Part shown: positions 45,720-55,742 of the stretch, piece by piece
Position numbering within the stretch: position 1 is the stretch's first letter
Layout of the letters: every line of letters starts with the position of its first letter
From: Undibacterium_A arcticum
Lineage (GTDB): Bacteria; Pseudomonadota; Gammaproteobacteria; Burkholderiales; Burkholderiaceae_D
Strand: one strand, 5' to 3'
Assembly: GCF_042660705.1 (NCBI RefSeq)
Contig: NZ_JBHSUQ010000001.1
DNA: 64,000 bases
Made by a program: the position numbers and the translations under genes
The notes under the pieces: generated by a model
The model's database searches: none
Told to the model about the DNA's origin: nothing
Seen by the model: only the letters and a program-made list of their open reading frames with translations

Positions 45720-46677
45720 CCGGCGTGGTGTCCGCGCCGGACTCGGTCACGCAAGAAGCCAGAATCGCCGCCGCATCCTGGTTCTTCAGCGCATCGGCCA
45801 CTTGCCGGCCCAAGGCATCGGGCGCATCGGCAGCGCCGCGCACATCTGCCGTCGCCATTCGCAGGCCATCCGGCGTCGCGACCATCGCCCGCAAGCGCAT
45901 CTGGTCGCCATCGACGGTAGCGAACGCGGCCAGCGGCACCTGGCAACTGCCACCGAACACTTTCGACACGGTGCGCTCGGCCTGCACTGCGCGCTCGGTC
46001 GCCAGATGATTCAGCGGCGCCAACCAAGCGTGCAGATCGTCGCGACCGGTGCGAATTTCAATCGCCATCGCGCCCTGACCGGCAGCCGGCAGGCTTTGCT
46101 CGGGCGACAGCAGCGCCCGGATCCGTTGCGGCAGGCCGAGCCGTTTGAGACCGGCCGCTGCCAGGATGATCGCCGCATATTCGCCGCGATCGAGCTTGGC
46201 CAGACGGGTGTCGAGATTACCGCGCAAGGGTCGTATCACCAGGTGCGGATAGCGCGCCGCGATCAGCGACTGACGGCGCAGGCTGCTGGTGCCGACCACC
46301 GCGCCTGGCGGCAGCGCGTCGAGACTGTCGTAATCATTGGACACGAACGCATCGCGCGGATCTTCGCGCTCCAGCATCGCCGCCAGCACGAAGCCGGCGG
46401 GCAGGTCCATCGGCACATCCTTGAGCGAATGCACCGCCAGATCGGCACGACCGTCCGCGATCGCGAGTTCCAGTTCCTTGACGAACAGGCCTTTGCCGCC
46501 GACCTTGGATAGCGTGCGGTCGAGAATCTGGTCGCCGCGCGTGGTCATGCCGAGGATTTCTATCTGGCATTGCGGGTATAACGCCGCCAGTTGTGCACGC
46601 ACGTGTTCGGCCTGCCACATGGCGAGGCGGCTTTCGCGCGAGGCGATCACCAACTTGGTGGGATGGGGTGCTTTCAA
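45712..46677 (-). CDS. hemC: Hydroxymethylbilane synthase (porphobilinogen deaminase) HemC
   Basis: HemC condenses four porphobilinogens to hydroxymethylbilane. The core runs KLVIASRESRLAMWQAEHVR, LSKVGGKGLFVKELELAIAD, AVHSLKDVPMDLPAGF and RPLRGNLDTRL; the dipyrromethane cofactor Cys is in GGSCQVPLAAF. The start is uncertain. Family members begin about ten residues before KLVIAS, which fits a TTG at 46677 (MKAPHPTK). The frame stays open to ATGs at 46809 and 46827, but these add a 45-50 residue leader not usual in the family. It is the first gene of the hemCDXY operon. Confidence 0.93.
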   Translation of the reverse strand: MKAPHPTKLVIASRESRLAMWQAEHVRAQLAALYPQCQIEILGMTTRGDQILDRTLSKVGGKGLFVKELELAIADGRADLAVHSLKDVPMDLPAGFVLAAMLEREDPRDAFVSNDYDSLDALPPGAVVGTSSLRRQSLIAARYPHLVIRPLRGNLDTRLAKLDRGEYAAIILAAAGLKRLGLPQRIRALLSPEQSLPAAGQGAMAIEIRTGRDDLHAWLAPLNHLATERAVQAERTVSKVFGGSCQVPLAAFATVDGDQMRLRAMVATPDGLRMATADVRGAADAPDALGRQVADALKNQDAAAILASCVTESGADTTPDA

Positions 46678-46940
46678 AACGGGCTCTTTCGGATGGGCGT
46701 TGCGGCCGGGCTTGCCACCAGCTGCTTGGCGTCCGGCAAGTGCACCGGCGCGCAGTTTCAGTGGAATTTCAAGCCCGTATCGCTGTGTAAACAAGCATCG
46801 ATTTATCATGCTGCCGTCGCCGCTCATGGGCGGGAGCGGACGTGTCTACAGGGCGTCCGGGGCTGCGAAGCGCGTGTCGCCAACGATTCTCCTGATTTCA
46901 ACTCGCATACCGGATCACAAGGTCAAATCCCGAAACATAT

Positions 46941-47021
46941 ATACTGCACCGTGTATTTTTCAACCCCGCCAGAACACCTGCGGGAGAAGCGCATATTTTG
47001 CACATACTCCCGCAAAACATG
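46941..47021. repeat. Diverged intergenic repeat, copy 2 (partner at 3913-3994)
   Basis: 81 bp aligning with 3913-3994. The 3' half has GCGGGAG at 46980-46986 and CTCCCGC near 47007-47013, a perfect 7-bp stem around a 20-base AT-rich loop. It lies between dctA and hemC. Confidence 0.6.
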
Positions 47022-47083
47022 TCAAATTGGGAGCATGGCAAGGTGCATTTTGGCATCCTGCCACCCCCAACAGCGCGATGGAA

Positions 47084-48394
47084 TCACTGCGCCGGTAAAT
47101 GCTGTTCGACCCGATCCAGTTCCTGTTCCGGCTCCTCCACCACCTCGCCGTTTAAATGCCGACGCATTCGGTCGCTGTCAAGATCGCCGGTCCATTTGCC
47201 AACTACCACGGTGGCGACGCCGTTGCCGACCAGATTGGTCAGCGCCCGCGCTTCCGACATGAAACGGTCGATCCCGAGAATCAACGCCAGTCCGGCCACC
47301 GGCACATGGCCGACCGCCGACAGCGTCGCCGCCAGCACGATGAAGCCGCTGCCGGTCACGCCGGCCGCCCCCTTGGAAGTGAGCAGCAACACCGCCAGCA
47401 AGGTGATCTGCTGCGTCAAGGTCATCGGCGTATTGGTGGCCTGTGCGATGAATACGGCCGCCATCGTCAGATAGATCGAGGTGCCGTCCAGATTGAACGA
47501 ATAACCGGTCGGGATCACCAGACCGACCACCGACTTGCGCACACCCAGGTTTTCCATCTTGACCATCATGCGCGGCAGCACTGACTCCGACGACGAGGTG
47601 CCGAGCACGATCAGCAATTCTTCCTTGATGTATTTGATGAATTTCCAAATGCTGAAACCATGCAGCCTTGCGATGATGCCAAGCACAACAAAGATGAAAA
47701 GCAGGCAGGTCAGGTAGAACGTTCCCATCAATTTGCCGAGCGACAGCAACGATCCGAGGCCGTACTTGCCGATGGTGAAAGCCATCGCGCCGAAGGCACC
47801 GATCGGTGCGACCTTCATGATGATCGCGACGATCGAAAACAGCACGTGTGAGACTTTCGACCATGTCGAATACCAGCGTGCCCCTGCCGCCAAACTTATG
47901 CAGCGCGAAGCCGAACAGGATCGCGAACAACAGCACTTGCAGAATTTCGCCCTTGGCAAAGGCGTCGATCACGCTCGACGGAATGATATTGAGCAGAAAT
48001 TCGGTTGTGCCCTGCATCTTGCCGGGGCCGGTATAGGCCGCGATGCCCTTGGTATCGAGGCTGGCCGCGTCGATGTTCATGCCGGCACCGGGTTGCACCA
48101 GATTGACCAGGGTCAGGCCGACGATCAGCGCGATGCTGCTGACGACTTCAAAATACAGCAGCGCCAGGCCGCCGGTCTTGCCGACTTTTTCATGTCCTCC
48201 ATACCCGCAATGCCGACTACCACGGTACAGAAAATGATCGGTGCGATGATCATCTTGATCAGCTTGATGAAGCCATCGCCCAAGGGCTTCATCGCGGCCC
48301 CGGTGTCGGGATAAAAATAGCCCAGCGCGACACCAATGACGATCGCGGTCAGCACTTGCACATACAGGGATTGATAGATCGGCTTTTTGCTCAT
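47084..48394 (-). CDS. dctA: C4-dicarboxylate/proton symporter DctA (two frame breaks)
   Basis: DctA imports succinate, fumarate and malate with protons or cations (DAACS family). Hallmarks are LYVQVLTAIVIGVALGYFYP, GTSSSESVLPRMM (the Ser-rich re-entrant loop), VIPTGYSFNLDGTSIYLTMA and LTSKGAAGVTGSGFIVLAAT. Two breaks are seen: T5 at 48186-48190 (one A gives GMEDMKKVGKTGGL) and T3 at 47855-47857 (two A give DMVEKVSHVLFSIV). The corrected length is about 437 aa. The ATG at 48394 follows GGAG. It interrupts the usual algR-hemC adjacency. Confidence 0.94.
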
Positions 48395-48649
48395 TGCTGC
48401 TCTCCGTTTTATTGTCCTTGAGCGCCATTGCAAGACGGTCCACGTGCTCGCGTCACATCCGGCTCAAGGTATTAATGATGACTTAAATCGCAAATTCAGC
48501 GCTATTGTGGGCGCATGAGCGTGTCGGACGTAATTGTGGATTTCCGCATTGCGCAGAGGTTGCGCAAGATCAATCTTCAGGCGCCAGGCTGGAGCGCTGC
48601 TAGAAGAATTCCCCAACGGCAATATTTCGCCCCCCCCAGCCTGGCCTGG

Positions 48650-49480
48650 CTATCGCACCAAGGCCTTCACCACCGGCCACTGGCGGCGCGAAATGGGCAA
48701 CCGCTCGTCGACGTCGCGCAGGATGACTTCCCACGATTCCTGCACCTTGTCCGGTTCACCGTCGCCATCGACCGCATGCGCACCGCGATTGACGCCAATG
48801 ATTGCATTGCGCGCGACCAGCGCATTGCGGTGGACCCGGACAAAAATCGCGCCCAGGCTTTCTTCAATCGACACCAGCGATTCCTCGATCAGGTAGTCGC
48901 GCATTTTTGTGCGCAGCGTGACGTACTTCAGTTCCGCCTTCAGATACAACACGTCGGCCACCGGCACCAGCAACAGGCGATCGCGCTCCTGTACCGAAAA
49001 ATACTGGCGTCCGGCCGGCAGCAGCGCAGTGTTCGCAGCAGTATTCACAACAGTATTGGCAGTCGTATTGTTAGCGGCCATTGAGCTTGAGGTCTGGCTC
49101 TGGGCTCGGCGTTCACCGGCGCGGGCGATTGCATCGTTCAGGCGGCTGGCGCGCACCGGCTTCAACAGATAGTCGAGCGCATGCACCTCGAATGCCTTCA
49201 GCGCGTAATGGTCGTAAGCGGTGATGAAAATGATGACGGGCGGGCCGGCCTGTTTCCCGATATGGGCCGCCAGCTCGATGCCGGTCATGCCGGGCATCTG
49301 CACATCAAGCAGCACGATATCCGGCGTCGTGGCGGCGATGCCGTCCAGCGCCGCTTGCGCGTTATCTGCTTCGCCGACCAGCTGATGCGGGCAGTCCGGC
49401 GCGATATCGGACAGCAGCATCCTGAGCCGGTCGCGCGCCGGCGTCTCGTCGTCCACGATGAATAGTCGCAAGGGATTCAT
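48650..49480 (-). CDS. algR: LytTR-family response regulator AlgR
   Basis: AlgR-type regulators bind DNA through a LytTR domain. The receiver domain has FIVDDETPARDRLRMLL, phospho-acceptor Asp in IVLLDVQMPGMTG, Thr in FITAYDHYALKAF and Lys in LLKPV. A linker rich in Asn, Thr and Ala follows (about 133-153). The LytTR domain (RLLLVPVADVLYLKAELKYV, FVRVHRNALVARNAIIGVNR, ISRRQWPVVKALV) closes the 276-aa protein. The start overlaps the algZ stop. The argH / algZ-algR / hem order matches pseudomonads, which supports the name. Targets are unknown here. Confidence 0.88.
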   Translation of the reverse strand: MNPLRLFIVDDETPARDRLRMLLSDIAPDCPHQLVGEADNAQAALDGIAATTPDIVLLDVQMPGMTGIELAAHIGKQAGPPVIIFITAYDHYALKAFEVHALDYLLKPVRASRLNDAIARAGERRAQSQTSSSMAANNTTANTVVNTAANTALLPAGRQYFSVQERDRLLLVPVADVLYLKAELKYVTLRTKMRDYLIEESLVSIEESLGAIFVRVHRNALVARNAIIGVNRGAHAVDGDGEPDKVQESWEVILRDVDERLPISRRQWPVVKALVR

Positions 49481-50559
49481 ACTATCGAGGTCGGGCCGCC
49501 GACCTTTACATAAGGAAAACGCAGACGCACTTCAAATTGGCCTTGTACGCTGCTCGCTGTCAGTTGTGCCTCGACATCGTACAACAACGCCAGCCGTTCA
49601 CGGATATTCTGCAGCGCCATCTGGTTGCCGGCCAGTGCCGAGGATTCGCCATGCACTGGATTGGCGACCACGATTTCGATCCGGTCCAGCGAACGGCTCA
49701 GCTGAACCCGTATCAGTGCCGCTTCGCGCGACGGTTCAATGCCGTAGCGCACCGCATTTTCCAGCAATGGCTGCAGCATCAGCGCCGCGATCTGGGCCTT
49801 GGCGATCACCTCGTCGCTGATATTGGCGGTATCCCACTCTACCTGCAGCCGTGCGCCGAGCCGGATTTTTTCTATCGCCAGATACTGCTTGCACAGCCGA
49901 ATTTCTTCGTCCAGTGTGGTCATGTTGCGCGTATCACGCATCAGGACCCGGAACAGGTCGGCCAGGTCTTCCAGCGTGGTCTCGGCGCGGCGTGGTTCGG
50001 TCCGGATCAGCGACAGCACCGCGTTCAGGCTATTGAAAAGAAAATGCGGGCGGATTCGCGCTTGCAACGCCTGCAAGCGCGCCTCGGACAAGGCCGGCGA
50101 AAATGCGCGCGCCCGCAATTCGAAATAATGCTGCAGCACCAGACCGAACAGGCTGGACACCACTACTCCTTCGGACACCGTCAGGTGCGTAAAACTCGTC
50201 GAAAACCAGTCAAAACCCGATAATAAATGAATCAGCAGCCCGGTCACGGTGGCAGGCACCAGCGCGCACAAGGCGCGCTGTGCCCACAGCGACAGTTTCG
50301 GTATCAGCTGCATCTGCAGCAGGCCGCGCCGGACGCCGCACAGCGCCACCAGCGACATCAGGCTGGCCAGCTCCAGCAGCATCGACGATTCGACGAAATC
50401 GATCAAACCGGCCAGCAAACCGCGGACATTCGTCAAGACCGCGGCCAATACCGCGACGTTGACCGCCAGCAGCGTGCGCAAAATCATGCCGATATTGCAG
50501 CAATCGGGAATGATGCAGTCGAACGGCAGTTTCTTGCGGTCGGCGGGGGGCAGCTTCAT
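49477..50559 (-). CDS. algZ: LytS/YehU-type sensor histidine kinase AlgZ (FimS)
   Basis: A 360-aa membrane kinase partner of AlgR. About four membrane helices lie in residues 25-165 (ILRTLLAVNVAVLAAVLTNV, LWAQRALCALVPATVTGLLI). Then comes the His_kinase block LQALQARIRPHFLFNSLNAV with the phospho-His in RPHFLFNSL. The ATPase part has LMLQPLLENAVRYGIEPS and LQNIRERLALLYD. It overlaps algR by 4 bp and diverges from argH across 92 bp, the same arrangement as fimS-algR beside argH in pseudomonads. Confidence 0.87.
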   Translation of the reverse strand: MKLPPADRKKLPFDCIIPDCCNIGMILRTLLAVNVAVLAAVLTNVRGLLAGLIDFVESSMLLELASLMSLVALCGVRRGLLQMQLIPKLSLWAQRALCALVPATVTGLLIHLLSGFDWFSTSFTHLTVSEGVVVSSLFGLVLQHYFELRARAFSPALSEARLQALQARIRPHFLFNSLNAVLSLIRTEPRRAETTLEDLADLFRVLMRDTRNMTTLDEEIRLCKQYLAIEKIRLGARLQVEWDTANISDEVIAKAQIAALMLQPLLENAVRYGIEPSREAALIRVQLSRSLDRIEIVVANPVHGESSALAGNQMALQNIRERLALLYDVEAQLTASSVQGQFEVRLRFPYVKVGGPTSIV

Positions 50560-50651
50560 TTAATCGGCTTGTATCAATAGGTCATTAATGCTGAAGCGGT
50601 GCCGGGACGTTGGCCATGTTTTATAATCGTGCAATTCACAGGGATCCAATT

Positions 50652-52045
50652 ATGACAGCACAACTCTCCAAAAAGGCGAAGCCTGGTCGGCACGTTTCTC
50701 CGAACCGGTTTCCGATCTGGTCAAACGTTACACCGCGTCGGTCTTTTTCGACAAGCGGCTGGCGCCGTTCGACATCGAAGGCTCGCTGGCGCATGCCGAA
50801 ATGCTGCAGGCGCAACACATCATCGATGCCCAGGATTATGCCGATATCCAGCGCGGCATGGAACAGATTCGCACGGAAATCGCGGACGGCAAGTTCGAAT
50901 GGCTGCTCGATCTGGAAGATGTGCATCTGAATATCGAAAAACGCCTGACCGAACTGGTCGGCGACGCTGGCAAGCGGCTGCACACCGGCCGTTCGCGCAA
51001 TGACCAGGTCGCGACCGACATCCGGCTGTATGTGCGTGCCGCCATCGACGACATCAACGGCCTGCTGCGGGATCTGCGGCTGGCGCTGGTCGATCTGGCC
51101 GAACAGCATGCCGACACCATCCTGCCCGGCTTCACCCATATGCAAGTGGCGCAGCCGATTACCTTCGGCCATCACATCCTGGCCTACGTCGAAATGTTCG
51201 GCCGCGATGCCGAACGCATGGCCGATTGCCGCAAACGCGTCAACCGCCTGCCGCTGGGTGCTGCCGCGCTGGCTGGCACCACCTTCCCGATCGATCGCGA
51301 ACGCGTGGCCAAGACGCTCGGCTTCGACGACGTCTGCCACAACTCGCTGGATGCGGTATCGGACCGCGATTTCGCGATCGAATTTTGCGCTGCAGCGGCA
51401 TTGGTGATGACGCATATTTCGCGCATGGCGGAAGAACTGGTGATCTGGATGAGCCCGCGCGTCGGCTTCATCGATATCGCCGACCGCTTCTGCACCGGTT
51501 CATCGATCATGCCGCAAAAGAAGAACCCCGATGTGCCGGAACTGGCGCGCGGCAAGACTGGCCGCGTCAACGGTCACCTGATCGCACTGCTGACCCTGAT
51601 GAAGGGCCAACCGCTGGCCTACAACAAGGACAACCAGGAAGACAAGGAACCGCTGTTCGACACCGTCGACACGCTGACCGACACCTTGCGCATCTTCGCC
51701 GACATGGCCGGCGGCATCACGGTCAAGCCAGCCGCCATGCGCGATGCGGCGTTGCAGGGCTACGCCACGGCGACCGATCTGGCCGACTACCTGGTCAAGA
51801 AAGGCTTGCCGTTCCGCGACGCCCACGAGGCGGTCGCCCGTGCGGTGCGGGTCTGCGTCGACAAGGGTTGCGACCTGTCCGACCTGACGCTGGACGAGAT
51901 GCACAAGTTTTCCGACCTGATCGAGCTCGATGTGTTTCAGGTGCTGACGCTGGAAGGATCGGTCGCGGCGCGCGACCATGTCGGCGGCACCGCGCCGAAT
52001 CAGGTGCGAAAAGCGATTGCGCGGGTACGGGCGCAGCTCGGTTGA
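50652..52045 (+). CDS. argH: Argininosuccinate lyase (one frame break)
   Basis: ArgH performs the last step of arginine synthesis, releasing fumarate. The body has HTGRSRNDQVATDIRLYVRA, GFTHMQVAQPITFGHHILAY, and the signature FCTGSSIMPQKKNPDVPELA with the catalytic Ser. The frame breaks after TAQLSKK at the A5 run 50670-50674; one A gives TAQLSKKGEAWSARFSEPVS and joins the main frame. The corrected length is 464 aa. The ATG at 50652 is the family start. An arginine biosynthetic gene is unlikely to be broken, so an indel error is inferred. Confidence 0.96.
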
Positions 52046-52357
52046 TGTTTTGAGACATGGGGATTGAGGCGCGTCGGTGCGCGCCCGTCCCCAATGTAAA
52101 GTTCAACTCGATTGATACGCTAACGACACTGGGTCCCAGCGTGGCCGCAGGCCAGTTTATCCTGAGCTTGCCGAAGGGCTGGGACGACAGGATTCTAGGC
52201 GGATAACGGTGTGCGGCCTGTTGTCGATACTTTGGCGCTTGAGGGACTGCATTCATGCCGCGGCCTAACGGAACGCCGGTCAACTTAGGTAAATTCGCCG
52301 GAGAATAGACGTCAGTCAATTTGTGCGTAAATCAACACCAACGATCGACATTACCGG
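52046..52357. other. 312-bp gap between argH and livF
   Basis: This convergent gap holds the 55-bp repeat at 52135-52189. No gene is seen. No clear terminator with a T-run was recognised for either argH or livF, although the repeat itself can fold into a hairpin. Confidence 0.5.
52135..52189. repeat. 55-bp hairpin repeat, copy 2 (partner 36339-36393)
   Basis: Differs from 36339-36393 at only two positions (GCAGG for GTAGG, CTTGCCG for CTTGACG). The ends GTCCCAGC and GCTGGGAC form an 8-bp stem. It may serve as a hairpin 3' to the convergent argH and livF genes. Confidence 0.8.
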
Positions 52358-53071
52358 TTACCCACCCAGGTAAGCCTCAACCACCTTGGGATTACCCAGC
52401 AAATTGGCGCCGGTATCGGCCAGCACAATCTTCCCGTTTTCCAGCACATAACCGCGCTGCGCAATCCGCAGGGCCTGGCGCACATTCTGCTCGACCAGCA
52501 AGATCGTCAAGCCGGTCCGATTGATTTCGGTCAGGACCCGGAAGATTTCCTGCACCATCAGCGGCGCCAGCCCCATCGATGGCTCATCGAGCAACAACAC
52601 GCGCGGTTTGGCCATCAGCGCGCGGCCGATGGCCAGCATCTGCTGCTCACCGCCGGACAGGTTGCCGGCAAAACCCGCAGCACGGTTTTTCAGTACCGGG
52701 AACAGCGTAAACACCCACTCCAGATCGCGCTCCACTTGCGCCTTGTCGGAGCGAACATAGGCGCCAAGGTCGAGGTTTTCCCGGACGCTGAGCGTGGTCA
52801 GAATGGCGCGTCCCTCCGCCACCTGCACTACGCCTTTTTGCACGATCCGGTGCGGCGGCAGTTTGCTGATGTCTTCGCCATCGAGCATGACCTGGCCGCG
52901 CACCGGCTTCAGCAAGCCTGAAATCGCCAGCAGCGAGGTGCTCTTGCCGGCGCCATTCGCGCCGACCAGGGCCGTGATTTCACCCTGGTTCAGCGCCAGG
53001 TCGATGCCTTTGACCGCCTCGATATGACCGTAGGACACGGCCAGATCGGTGATACGCAAAATCTCGCTCAT
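52358..53071 (-). CDS. livF: Branched-chain amino acid ABC transporter ATPase LivF (system 1)
   Basis: One of two ATPases of the first Liv-type importer. A 237-aa ABC domain: Walker A GANGAGKST, ABC signature LSGGEQQMLAIGRAL, Walker B RVLLLDEPSMGLAP and the switch His replaced by Gln in LLVEQNV, as usual for LivF. The ATG at 53071 is chosen because it overlaps livG by 4 bp (ATGA). It is the last gene of the livK-H-M-G-F operon. Confidence 0.95.
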   Translation of the reverse strand: MSEILRITDLAVSYGHIEAVKGIDLALNQGEITALVGANGAGKSTSLLAISGLLKPVRGQVMLDGEDISKLPPHRIVQKGVVQVAEGRAILTTLSVRENLDLGAYVRSDKAQVERDLEWVFTLFPVLKNRAAGFAGNLSGGEQQMLAIGRALMAKPRVLLLDEPSMGLAPLMVQEIFRVLTEINRTGLTILLVEQNVRQALRIAQRGYVLENGKIVLADTGANLLGNPKVVEAYLGG

Positions 53072-53829
53072 GCCGCTTCTTCCTTGCCCAGATAGGCTTC
53101 GATCACTTCCGGATTGTTCTTGATCTGATCCGGTGATCCTTCGGCGATGATGCGGCCGAAATTGAGCACGGCGATCCTGTCGCACAATTCCATCACGAAG
53201 CGCATATCGTGTTCGATCAGGAAGATGCTGAAGCCGCGCTGCTTGATGTTGACGATCTCGGCCATCAATTCGGACTTTTCGGTCGAATTCATGCCTGCAA
53301 CCGGCTCGTCCAGCAGCAGCAACTTCGGTTCGGTCGCCAGCGCGCGGGCAAATTCGAGCTTGCGCTGCTCACCGTAGGACAGGCTGTCGGCCAGCATGTG
53401 CGATTTGTGATCGAGCCGCAGCCACGACAGCAGTTCCAGCGCGCGTTCCCGCGCCTTGGCCTCCATGCGGCGGTACGACGGCAGATTCAGGACCGAACTG
53501 ACGACGCTGTAATTAAGATGATCGTGCATGCCGACCACCACGTTTTCCAGCAGCGTCATTTCCTTGAAGACGCGGATATTCTGAAAGGTGCGCGCAATGC
53601 CGAGCTCGGTAATCCGGTGCGCCGGCACGTTGGCCAGATTCTGTCCGTTAAATTCGATGCCGCCGCCGGACGCACGCAACAAGCCGGTGACCAGATTGAA
53701 TACGGTGGTTTTGCCGGCACCGTTCGGTCCGATCAGGCCGAAAATGCTGCCGTGCGGGACGGTGAAACTGACGTCCTGCAGCACCTGCAGACCGCCAAAA
53801 TTCTTGCTGACTTTAGTGAGTTGCAACAT
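53068..53829 (-). CDS. livG: Branched-chain amino acid ABC transporter ATPase LivG (system 1)
   Basis: The second ATPase of the first Liv system, 253 aa. It has Walker A GPNGAGKTT, the LivG segment ELGIARTFQNIRVFKEMTLL, the signature LSYGEQRKLEFARALA, Walker B LLLLDEPVAGMN and switch His in IEHDMRFVM. It overlaps livM by 1 bp and livF by 4 bp, so expression is coupled. Confidence 0.95.
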   Translation of the reverse strand: MLQLTKVSKNFGGLQVLQDVSFTVPHGSIFGLIGPNGAGKTTVFNLVTGLLRASGGGIEFNGQNLANVPAHRITELGIARTFQNIRVFKEMTLLENVVVGMHDHLNYSVVSSVLNLPSYRRMEAKARERALELLSWLRLDHKSHMLADSLSYGEQRKLEFARALATEPKLLLLDEPVAGMNSTEKSELMAEIVNIKQRGFSIFLIEHDMRFVMELCDRIAVLNFGRIIAEGSPDQIKNNPEVIEAYLGKEEAA

Positions 53830-54698
53830 CAGGCGATCTTTCCAGCTTTAGTGCGTTTCCAGAATGTGCGTATGCGGCGCGGATCCCACATGCCCTTGGG
53901 CAGATAAAGGATCACGAGAATCAGGATCAGCCCATTGACCGCCAAGCGGTATTGGTTCAGGCCGCGCAGCAGTTCCGGCAACAACGTCAGAACCGCGCCA
54001 CCGAGCACCGGCCCGACCAGATTGCTGGTGCCGCCGAACACTGCCATGGTCAGGATGTCGACCGCATTCTCAAATGCATAATTATTGGCGCCGATGGTGA
54101 AGGTGTAATGCGCATTCAAGCCACCGGCCACACCTGCGATCACTGCGCCGAGCACGAAGGCCAGCAGCTTGTAGCGCGGAACGTTCACCCCCATCAGCCG
54201 CGCGGCCACCTCGTCGGCCTTGATCGCCTCGAACGCGCGACCGACCTTGGAGCGGCGCAGCCGCGCCAGCACGTAGAGGGTCAACAGCAGGATTAACAGG
54301 ATATGCCACCACTCGGTCTTTTGCGGTATGCCGTTAATGCCCATCGGACCGCCGGTGATGTCCAGGTTCAGCACGATCACACGCACCACTTCGCCAAAGC
54401 CGAGAGTCGCCATGGCCAGATACACGCCGGACAGGCGCAGGGTCGGAATCCCGATCACCACCGCCACCAGCGCCGGCAACACGCCACCCGCGATCAGCGC
54501 CACCGGAAACGGCAGCCCGCTGTGCATCGTGATCATCGCCGCGGTATAAGCGCCGATGCCCATGAAGGCGGCATTCGCCAGCGACAGCAAGCCGCAAGAC
54601 AGTGTCAGGTAAATCGACAGCGCCAGCATCGCGTTGACGCCGATGCTGAACACGACCGTGTTATATGTGGCCCAGAAGCCATCCCACCATTCCAACAT
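53829..54698 (-). CDS. livM: Branched-chain amino acid ABC transporter permease LivM (system 1)
   Basis: A 289-aa membrane permease with about nine hydrophobic segments. The LivM motif is present (FEAIKADEVAARLMGVNVPR), with LATLGFGEVVRVI-type and YTFTIGANNYAFENAVDILT blocks. The ATG at 54698 (MLEWWDGFW) is chosen over 54728 because it lies 2 bp past the livH stop and avoids overlap with livH. It pairs with LivH to form the channel. Confidence 0.93.
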   Translation of the reverse strand: MLEWWDGFWATYNTVVFSIGVNAMLALSIYLTLSCGLLSLANAAFMGIGAYTAAMITMHSGLPFPVALIAGGVLPALVAVVIGIPTLRLSGVYLAMATLGFGEVVRVIVLNLDITGGPMGINGIPQKTEWWHILLILLLTLYVLARLRRSKVGRAFEAIKADEVAARLMGVNVPRYKLLAFVLGAVIAGVAGGLNAHYTFTIGANNYAFENAVDILTMAVFGGTSNLVGPVLGGAVLTLLPELLRGLNQYRLAVNGLILILVILYLPKGMWDPRRIRTFWKRTKAGKIA

Positions 54699-54699
54699 G

Positions 54700-55581
54700 T
54701 CAGGCCTTTCTTTCGAGTACTTTGCCAAACATGCCCGAAGGCCTGACTAACAAAATCAGAAACAGTAATCCGAACGCGACCGCATCGCGAAAATCGCTGG
54801 ACAGATAGGCCACCGTCAAGACCTCGGCAAAGCCGAGGAACAGGCCGCCGATCAGCGCGCCGCGAATGTCGCCCATGCCGCCCAGAATGATGACGGCGAT
54901 GCCCTTGTGCAGCATCGGTTGCCCCATGAAAGGTGAAATCGCATTGAACGACAAGCCGACCAGCACGCCCGCCGCACCGCCTAGCGCCGCAGCGGCAAAT
55001 GAGGTCAGATAGAACAAGCCTTCAACGTTGATGCCGAGCAGATAGGCCGCCTTCGGCGATTCGGCAATGGCGCGCAACGCCCGCCCCAGTTGGGTACGCC
55101 GCATCACGACCAGCAACACCATCATCAGCGCGAACGAAATGGCGACGATGCCGATCTGCACCGCGGTGACATGGACATTGCCCATAGTGATGCTTTGCTC
55201 GGGAATCGTGCCGGACGGGAAGCGTTTGTTTTCAGCGCCGAACAAACCCTGCGCCAGGTTGGTCAGCAGGATCGCAACGCCAATGGTGGCGATCATCGGC
55301 GTCAGATGGGGTGCATTGCGTGCACGCAGCGGCTTCAACACCAGATAGTCGACCAGCAGGCCGATCAGACCGGTCACGAGCATCGCCGCCAGCATGGCCA
55401 GCCAGAGCGGCATCGCCAATTTCTCTACCAGCAATAGTGCGGCGTAGCTACCCAGCATGAAGATCGCGCCATGCGACAGATTGATCACGCCCAGCACGCC
55501 GAACACCAGCGTGAAACCGAGAGCGAACAGCGCATAGACACTGCCCAGTGATAGCGCGTTGATAAGTTGTTGTTCAAGCAT
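54700..55581 (-). CDS. livH: Branched-chain amino acid ABC transporter permease LivH (system 1)
   Basis: A 293-aa permease. The N-terminus LINALSLGSVYALFALGFTL, then VFGVLGVINLSHGAIFMLGS, and the LivH motif RALRAIAESPKAAYLLGINV are characteristic. About eight membrane segments are visible. It starts downstream of the binding-protein gene and is preceded by a hairpin (55601-55628), which probably lowers its expression relative to the binding protein. Confidence 0.95.
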   Translation of the reverse strand: MLEQQLINALSLGSVYALFALGFTLVFGVLGVINLSHGAIFMLGSYAALLLVEKLAMPLWLAMLAAMLVTGLIGLLVDYLVLKPLRARNAPHLTPMIATIGVAILLTNLAQGLFGAENKRFPSGTIPEQSITMGNVHVTAVQIGIVAISFALMMVLLVVMRRTQLGRALRAIAESPKAAYLLGINVEGLFYLTSFAAAALGGAAGVLVGLSFNAISPFMGQPMLHKGIAVIILGGMGDIRGALIGGLFLGFAEVLTVAYLSSDFRDAVAFGLLFLILLVRPSGMFGKVLERKA

Positions 55582-55591
55582 ATTGGGTCAT

Positions 55592-55628
55592 AAAAATCGC
55601 CGAAGCCCGGCAAATTTACCGGGCTTCG
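55592..55628 (-). terminator. Intra-operon terminator-like hairpin between binding-protein gene and livH (system 1)
   Basis: A perfect 10-bp stem CGAAGCCCGG / CCGGGCTTCG at 55601-55628 with an 8-base loop. On the minus strand it is followed after four bases by TTTTT. It could terminate most transcripts from the binding-protein gene. Confidence 0.75.
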
Positions 55629-55742
55629 ACGTCACAACATTACGAGAGAGTCGCGACCGGCAGATGTACAAAACCGCGGCTCGCGGCGCCAGGCTGGCAC
55701 TGCAGGCGGCGCAATGATCAACCACCTGCATCTTTGCTGAGC

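Noticed and set aside
50670..50674. Programmed ribosomal frameshifting at A-rich slippery runs (argH, cheA, hemX, dctA and others)
   Set aside because: The same pattern occurs in about 20 unrelated genes with no conserved stimulatory structure, both inferred +1 and +2 corrections are needed, and orthologues of these families are not frameshifted. Sequencing error explains all cases.
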